A stretch of 64,000 nucleotides of DNA from SFEL01 sp964392455 (GTDB lineage: Bacteria; Bacillota; Clostridia; Christensenellales; CAG-138), in the NCBI GenBank assembly GCA_964392455.1, contig CAYMPG010000001.1, positions 1 to 64,000 of the forward strand, read 5' to 3'. The notes below the pieces were generated by a model. The model was not told the origin of the DNA. It made no database searches and saw only the letters and a program-made list of their open reading frames with translations. Positions 60,801 through 64,000 of this stretch are shown one piece after another. Position numbers and translations under genes: made by a program. Every line of letters starts with the position of its first letter. Position 1 is the stretch's first letter.

Positions 60801-62505
60801 TTGCCGGCCCGGCGGTGATGGCCGGGAGGGGTACATATGGGCATCAGAGCCGGCAGAGGCCTGCTCTGATAGGCTTACCATATTCCAGGCAGGGTGGGAT
60901 AGGTATGCCTTGGCGGATATTCATGGCCCTGGCCATGCTGCCTCTGCCCTGAGGGTGAGCATACAGCTCCAGCCGGGGGAGGAGAGGGAGATACTTTTCT
61001 GCCTTGGTGAGGATAGCCAAAAGGGGGCAGAGGAGGCTGTGGAGGTGGATGTTCACAGGGAGCTGAGGCTTGTGCAGGAGCAGTGGCGGGAGAAGACAGG
61101 CGGCGTTTGCATACACACGCCGGATCCATCCATGGACAGGCTCATGAACGGCAGGCTGATGTATCAGGTGTGGGCATCGAGGATACTGGGACGCTGCGGC
61201 TATTATCAGTGCGGCGGGGCCTATGGCTTCAGGGATCAGCTTCAGGATATGCTGCCGCTGATGCATCACTTTCCCGGGCGGGCAAGGGAGCATATACTTC
61301 TTTGCGCCTCAAAGCAGTTTAAGGATGGGGATGTGCTGCACTGGTGGCACAGTCCCAGCAGGGGAGTGCGTACCCATATAGCGGATGACAGGCTGTTTTT
61401 GCCGTATGTTGCAGCGGAGTATGTGGAGATGACAGGCGACAGGAGCATACTGGAGCAAATGGTAACATACCTTGCCCATCGCCCGATACCTGAGGGAGCA
61501 AAGGACTTGTATAGTGATATGCAGGACAGCCGTGAGAGAGAAAGCCTGTATCTTCACTGCGTAAGGGCGGTGGACAGCATACATACAGGCAGCCACGGCC
61601 TTCCCCTTATGGGCGGGGGCGACTGGAATGACGGCATGGACAGGGTGGGACAGGCCGGCGGCGAGAGCGTATGGCTGGGCTGGTTTATGCTGGAGGTGCT
61701 GGAACGCATGGAGCGTATGGCAGGTATGCTCAATAAAAGGGCAGATGCAAGGCGCTTTGCGGCCCGCAGAAAGAAGCTGAAGGCGGACGTGGAAGCGGCA
61801 TGGGATGGTGCCTGGTACAGGAGGGCGTATTATGGCGACGGAACGCCCCTTGGCTCCAGCGAAAACTCAATGTGCAGAATAGACTGCATATCCCAGGCCT
61901 GGGCAGCCATATGCGGCGGAGAAAGGGCGGAGACAGCCATGGATTCCCTCCTTGGTATGCTGTACGGGGAAAAGGATGGCATACTCAGGCTGCTTACGCC
62001 CCCATTTGAGCCGGAAGAAAGATCGCCCGGGTATATTCAGGCCTATATACCGGGAGTAAGGGAAAACGGCGGCCAGTATACCCATGGGGCCATGTGGGCT
62101 GTAAAGGGTCTTTGCGCCATTAACAGGGGAGAAAGCGCACTTGCGCTGTTTGATGGGCTGAATCCTGTAAACCATGCCCTCACACGGGCCCAGGCGGCGG
62201 GATATATGGCCGAGCCCTATGCTGTGGCGGGGGACGTGTATTCAGAGCCAAATGCAGGCCGGGGCGGCTGGACGTGGTATACAGGGGCCGCGGGATGGAT
62301 GTATAAGGTGTGCCTTGAGGATATGCTTGGGGTGCGGCGGCGGGGCAGCAGCCTGGAAATAGCCCCAACAGTGCCCTTTGAAGGGTATACCGTGGAATAC
62401 CGCTACGGCAGCAGCAGCTATATACTGCATCTTGCCGGCAGCAGCCGGGGGAGAGTGGAGCTTGTGGATGACGGGCAGACCCATGAGGTGAATATGCTGC
62501 CCTGA
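54871..62505 (+). CDS. ndvB: Cyclic beta-1,2-glucan synthase (NdvB/CGS type)
   Basis: A 2544-residue membrane enzyme, the largest gene here. An N-terminal region (about 1-360) is followed by membrane helices near 370-415, a GT84 glycosyltransferase domain with DIDTILPPG (about 570) and RQHRWVRGDW (about 710), and more helices near 770-800 and 890-920. Next are a glucoamylase-like domain (about 940-1360, DNFQQHPNKRPAINTSPTNM) and two GH94-type modules; the C-terminal one has GGDWNDGMD (about 2248) with the catalytic Asp. The family makes, elongates and cyclises beta-1,2-glucan from UDP-glucose and exports it. No export gene is adjacent. GGGAGGC lies ahead of the ATG. Confidence 0.93.
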   Translation: MLPNRTYNGLTDRACKAAELKEEAMLQAELSVRGNRRCHLMLGADRRLLIAAYKKAEASGATGALDALRRDFHVVERAMLGLEECDRLRLPVLMHGSRAGLPRAYDIAACLVGGRDGRVDEGALSRFLDAYQSVTPLTMAELGALKDMLTAALIKLLSVECSRALDSLKAEQSAGEAAEQLIKIASPGRCRAILERLDPVNDPALTERLYTLLSERDMERAVAELRERLRLEDQDIEQLCTKARNERARSQIRVESAIHSLRVIAGMDWEAVFEQHSHVHRELCRDTVYCRMDARSRGYYRACTERLAARLGAAETIIARQAVQLAEGKEGKEGEAGYYLFLDGRERLYAALRPDKRFRKPVEGRRLRWFVTAEVVVMLLLIWLAATDGIGPLVLSLIPSWSISSLLCVRAFMAGTPVRYIPRLGEDELGPELTLVVIPALICSEDTLRTAVAQLERHMLASRLEQCRYAVLGDFPDANEPELKGERELIRLAGELVDGLNKKYPSAQPRFYYLHRCRELNRADGIYMGRERKRGAICDLVTLISQGRADAFCCISSPLSGDIKYCLTLDIDTILPPGGAGELIGCMEHPLNRPEVSSGVVRAGYGLIAPRMAASPRGAAKSPFAGLVSGEPGIDGYFPTGPEFYQDVFGCGLFGGKGIFDLAAFRDTVMEWIPENTVLSHDLLEGCFLHAGYAGDVTLFDSEPASFISWWRRQHRWVRGDWQLLPFLFDTVRDAHGVRRENPLSMLSRRKILDNLRRSMLPWGVMYTALLIPYTGFGWHCLLALLALWDGFAFDLISLPFRMANARNADPSGMVKDMLRPAQRALLDIVTLPYGANRCSSARNRTLYRVFVSHRHMLEWQTANQSAGRPGDINGYYGALCFNPAMGIVMVAGAILGKTPLFAAALGVLWIGMPLIIWALDAPYQRERLTDAERELLMDIARGTWGFFDSFCTEESGFLPPDNFQQHPNKRPAINTSPTNMGMGIMAALAASELGIISRSAGAERIERAVNTMEQMEKWHGHLYNWYRTDTLEVLHPRYISTVDSGNLAASLLTAAQAMEEAGERGLSKRLRALAYGMEFAPLYDRDRRLFHIGYDGERHELSQAWYDLLASEARLTSLVAIALGQVEYRHWFSLGRLMAPVQGRSLVSWSGTMFEYLMPLIFTGAVPGTLIRESCDSAIRAQRRYSGGQIWGISESGYYAFDREMRYQYRAFGMRCLSLTGLRQERVISPYSTLLSLPLAPKAALANLQRLNGLGALGLYGMYEAIDYVKERLPQGQEYEIVKSYMAHHQGMGICSVANVLLNDVLSGYFWRVPELGAVRILNEERIPSYGIGVKALHSCEGRNTGTKRQSAYRRRIIREPLEAPEGQLLTNGSYTRFITDSGQGFSKRGDIMLTRWRPDYLREITGVHILVSCGERVFDAAEDGETVFLPHKAEFTRQEGSISTKLEVCVSPRQDGEIYRLTVANHGEEKKTVAVGGFFEPCLCPWAEEVAHPGFNRLTIDAMLRRDTLIFEKRPREGAQGRYLYTRLISSGEVIYQANMLEAVGRGRSLKQAMVQRVQQREVSAPVLPFAAARTELDLEPGEGKELWLLMGYGDSLQQALEDCEEMAGDLGECFALADAHAAGMLNMAAIEPGKAELFERIGARALLGIPQKEGTGRTGGLAALWKHGISGDRPVLLVRISRVTELRMLKSLGKLAEYMEQRLCPVDVAAVGMYPMEYRNELRERMEAIPGISVIHGYELCEGEYDALRSAAMLEIDPSVSLNRQFTPKPIRWGEYRSYSGALHPPLDIQRPELDFFCGYGGFKADGEYVILLEKGQSTPMPWCNVLANEVFGSIVSEGGGGHTWSGNSRENKLTPWYDSPVNDPQGEFMLITDVDSGETCSPCGGPLQQGRVMIEHGYGYSRFTTGEAGLHTELTVFVHREKPVKYSLLSLKNPGTHRRSISVMYGVEWCLGDIPRPEAIFTHREGSFVFARNCRPGGDGREGYIWASEPAEACSDRLTIFQAGWDRYALADIHGPGHAASALRVSIQLQPGEEREILFCLGEDSQKGAEEAVEVDVHRELRLVQEQWREKTGGVCIHTPDPSMDRLMNGRLMYQVWASRILGRCGYYQCGGAYGFRDQLQDMLPLMHHFPGRAREHILLCASKQFKDGDVLHWWHSPSRGVRTHIADDRLFLPYVAAEYVEMTGDRSILEQMVTYLAHRPIPEGAKDLYSDMQDSRERESLYLHCVRAVDSIHTGSHGLPLMGGGDWNDGMDRVGQAGGESVWLGWFMLEVLERMERMAGMLNKRADARRFAARRKKLKADVEAAWDGAWYRRAYYGDGTPLGSSENSMCRIDCISQAWAAICGGERAETAMDSLLGMLYGEKDGILRLLTPPFEPEERSPGYIQAYIPGVRENGGQYTHGAMWAVKGLCAINRGESALALFDGLNPVNHALTRAQAAGYMAEPYAVAGDVYSEPNAGRGGWTWYTGAAGWMYKVCLEDMLGVRRRGSSLEIAPTVPFEGYTVEYRYGSSSYILHLAGSSRGRVELVDDGQTHEVNMLP

Positions 62506-62510
62506 GGGGA

Positions 62511-62539
62511 TTGAATTATATCCTGTCATGCTGTAAAGT
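62511..62539 (+). promoter_or_regulatory. Promoter of ygiQ, placed for a leaderless transcript
   Basis: TTGAAT (62511-62516), 17-base spacer, TAAAGT (62534-62539). Six bases separate the -10 from the ATG, so the transcript should begin at the start codon. Confidence 0.6.
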
Positions 62540-62545
62540 TAAGGT

Positions 62546-64000
62546 ATGGATAGCAGATATGACAGCTTTATGCCCGTATCCCGGGCGGATATGGAACGGC
62601 GGGGCATAGCCCAGCTTGACTTTGTGTACATAATCGGGGATGCCTATATAGACCACCCCAGCTTTGGCCCGGCCATAATAAGCAGGGTGCTGCAAAGCAG
62701 GGGCTATACCGTGGGCATAATATCCCAGCCGGACTGGCACAGCGCAGAGGATTTCAGGCGGCTGGGCCGGCCCAGATTGGGCTTTCTCATAAGCTCAGGC
62801 AATATAGATTCCATGGTGAATCATTACACCGTGGCAAAAAAGCGCCGCACCTCAGATGCATATACTCCCGGCGGAGAAATGGGCAGGCGGCCGGACAGGG
62901 CGGTGATAGTGTATGCCAACAGGGCAAGGGAGGCATACAGCGGCGTTCCTGTGCTCATAGGCGGCATTGAGGCCAGCCTCAGGCGCTTTGCCCATTATGA
63001 TTACTGGGATGATAAGGTGCGCCGCAGCATACTTTGGGACAGCGGAGCAGACCTTCTCATGTATGGCATGGGCGAGCGGGTGATACTGGAGGTGGCCGAG
63101 GCGCTGGATGGGGGCCTGCCGGTGGAGCAGATAACCTACATACCCGGCACCTGCTGCCGGGTAAAGGGGCTGGAGCAGGTATACGATTATCAGCTTATAC
63201 CGGGATATGATAAGGTATCCACAGATAAGCGGGCCTATTGCGAGGCATTTATGGCCCAGTATCGTGAGCAGGACCCAATACGGGGCAGGCGGCTGGTGCA
63301 GCCCCATGGGGACGGGTACCTTGTGGCTAATCCTCCTGCAATGCCTCTTACCCAGGAGGAGATGGATGAAGCCTATGGCCTGCCGTATACCCGAAAGCCC
63401 CATCCCTCATACAGGCAGCATATACCGGCCATGGATGAGATAGAGTTTTCTATAACCTCATGCAGAGGGTGCTTTGGCGCATGCTCATTTTGCGCCCTTA
63501 CCTTCCATCAGGGCCGCATAGTGCAGACCAGAAGCCATGCCTCCATAATAGACGAGGCAAAGCTCCTTACCGCCCAGCCAAACTTTAAGGGATACATACA
63601 CGATGTGGGCGGCCCCACGGCAAACTTCCGGCAGCCTGCCTGTAAAAAGCAGCTTACCCATGGGGTATGCGCCGAAAGGCAGTGCCTTGGCTATGACCCC
63701 TGCCCGAATATGCAGGCAGATCACAGGGATTATGTAAAGCTGCTGCGGGAGCTGAGAGAGCTGCCCGGCATAAAGAAGGTGTTTGTGCGCTCAGGCATAA
63801 GGTATGACTACGCCATGTACGACAAATCCGATGCATTTTTAAGGGAGCTTGTGGAGCACCATGTGAGCGGCAGGCTGAAGGTTGCCCCGGAGCACGTGGA
63901 TGACCGGGTGCTGAAGCTCATGGGCAAGCCCTCAAGGGCGCTGTATGACAGATTTGTACAAAAATACGCCGCACTGAACTGCAGGCTGGGCAAGGATCAG
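62546..64000 (+). CDS. ygiQ: YgiQ family radical SAM protein (5' part, cut by the window end)
   Basis: 485 codons are visible. It begins MDSRYDSFMPVSRADMERRG and has the YgiQ N-terminal domain (DFVYIIGDAYIDHPSFGPAI, then VLIGGIEASLRRFAHYDYWD), the radical SAM cluster motif CFGACSFC (about residues 312-319) and HDVGGPTANFR. Its function is unknown; it is presumed to modify a macromolecule. The gene continues past 64000. The only Shine-Dalgarno-like AAGG is one base from the ATG, too close to work; a -10 box is six bases ahead. It lies 40 bases after ndvB. Confidence 0.9.
   Translation, partial: MDSRYDSFMPVSRADMERRGIAQLDFVYIIGDAYIDHPSFGPAIISRVLQSRGYTVGIISQPDWHSAEDFRRLGRPRLGFLISSGNIDSMVNHYTVAKKRRTSDAYTPGGEMGRRPDRAVIVYANRAREAYSGVPVLIGGIEASLRRFAHYDYWDDKVRRSILWDSGADLLMYGMGERVILEVAEALDGGLPVEQITYIPGTCCRVKGLEQVYDYQLIPGYDKVSTDKRAYCEAFMAQYREQDPIRGRRLVQPHGDGYLVANPPAMPLTQEEMDEAYGLPYTRKPHPSYRQHIPAMDEIEFSITSCRGCFGACSFCALTFHQGRIVQTRSHASIIDEAKLLTAQPNFKGYIHDVGGPTANFRQPACKKQLTHGVCAERQCLGYDPCPNMQADHRDYVKLLRELRELPGIKKVFVRSGIRYDYAMYDKSDAFLRELVEHHVSGRLKVAPEHVDDRVLKLMGKPSRALYDRFVQKYAALNCRLGKDQ

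Noticed and set aside
54871..62505. Fusion or assembly artefact behind the 2544-residue frame
   Set aside because: The domain order and length are normal for cyclic beta-1,2-glucan synthases, so it is one intact gene.
1..64000. CRISPR arrays, rRNA genes, insertion sequences or prophage
   Set aside because: I saw no regularly spaced repeats, no rRNA-like stretches and no transposase, integrase or phage structural proteins.

Overview
The window is about 64 kb of compact, fairly GC-rich chromosome from a Gram-positive (Firmicutes) bacterium, most likely a Clostridia-type anaerobe. Supporting signs are strong GGAGG-type ribosome binding sites, sepF and divIVA, the Bacillus/Clostridium gene order pnp - ylxY-like - M16 peptidase, several lipoprotein-dependent importers, a selenocysteine-containing SelD, and a small protein resembling the N-terminus of proline reductase PrdA. 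I see no rRNA, CRISPR array, intact prophage or transposase. A genus cannot be assigned from the sequence.

Layout. 1-1071: end of the F1F0 ATP synthase operon (atpD end, atpC). 1156-2739 (minus): thioredoxin, D-2-hydroxyacid dehydrogenase and a monooxygenase-like gene. 3215-8592: ABC importer with a DUF3798 lipoprotein, probably very highly expressed; then an M24 peptidase and a GNAT acetyltransferase. 10365-14432: MacB/FtsX-type ABC pair whose permease carries a coiled coil of about 300 residues. 14502-19274: lipase-like hydrolase with glpK (minus), a metallo-beta-lactamase-fold protein (plus) and pepT (minus). 19585-22621: aromatic-type ABC importer preceded by a Tyr/Phe-rich leader peptide and a terminator. 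22683-24706 (minus): psuK-psuG. 24886-30528: UPF0489 protein, a membrane-anchored sigma-like protein, LysR/PPC pair, selD, dapB, TipA-type MerR. 30762-34940 (minus): four-gene ABC export operon. 35212-37035: tRNA-Leu(GAG), Cys-rich protein, tspO, a 54-residue membrane protein, tRNA-Ser(CGA) and a structured element copying the tRNA 3' end. 37485-40322: hemolysin III, MFS exporter, PrdA-like protein. 40388-43707 (minus): a TetM-like GTPase fused to a YacP/Rae1-type NYN nuclease, overlapping ylmH. 43941-47701: TAXI-TRAP importer. 47854-54758: pnp, ylxY-like, M16 peptidase, HlyD-like, yggS, sepF, divIVA. 54871-62505: a 2544-residue cyclic beta-1,2-glucan synthase. 62546 to the end: ygiQ (cut by the window edge).

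The points most worth following up are: (1) the GTPase-nuclease fusion overlapping ylmH, which looks like a ribosome rescue or quality-control operon; (2) a probable ribosome-mediated attenuator with a Tyr/Phe-rich leader peptide in front of the 19.8 kb ABC importer; (3) three genes (MBL-fold protein, the GTPase-nuclease, ygiQ) whose -10 box lies exactly six bases before the ATG with no well-placed ribosome binding site, suggesting leaderless mRNAs; (4) selD with an in-frame UGA at its catalytic position.
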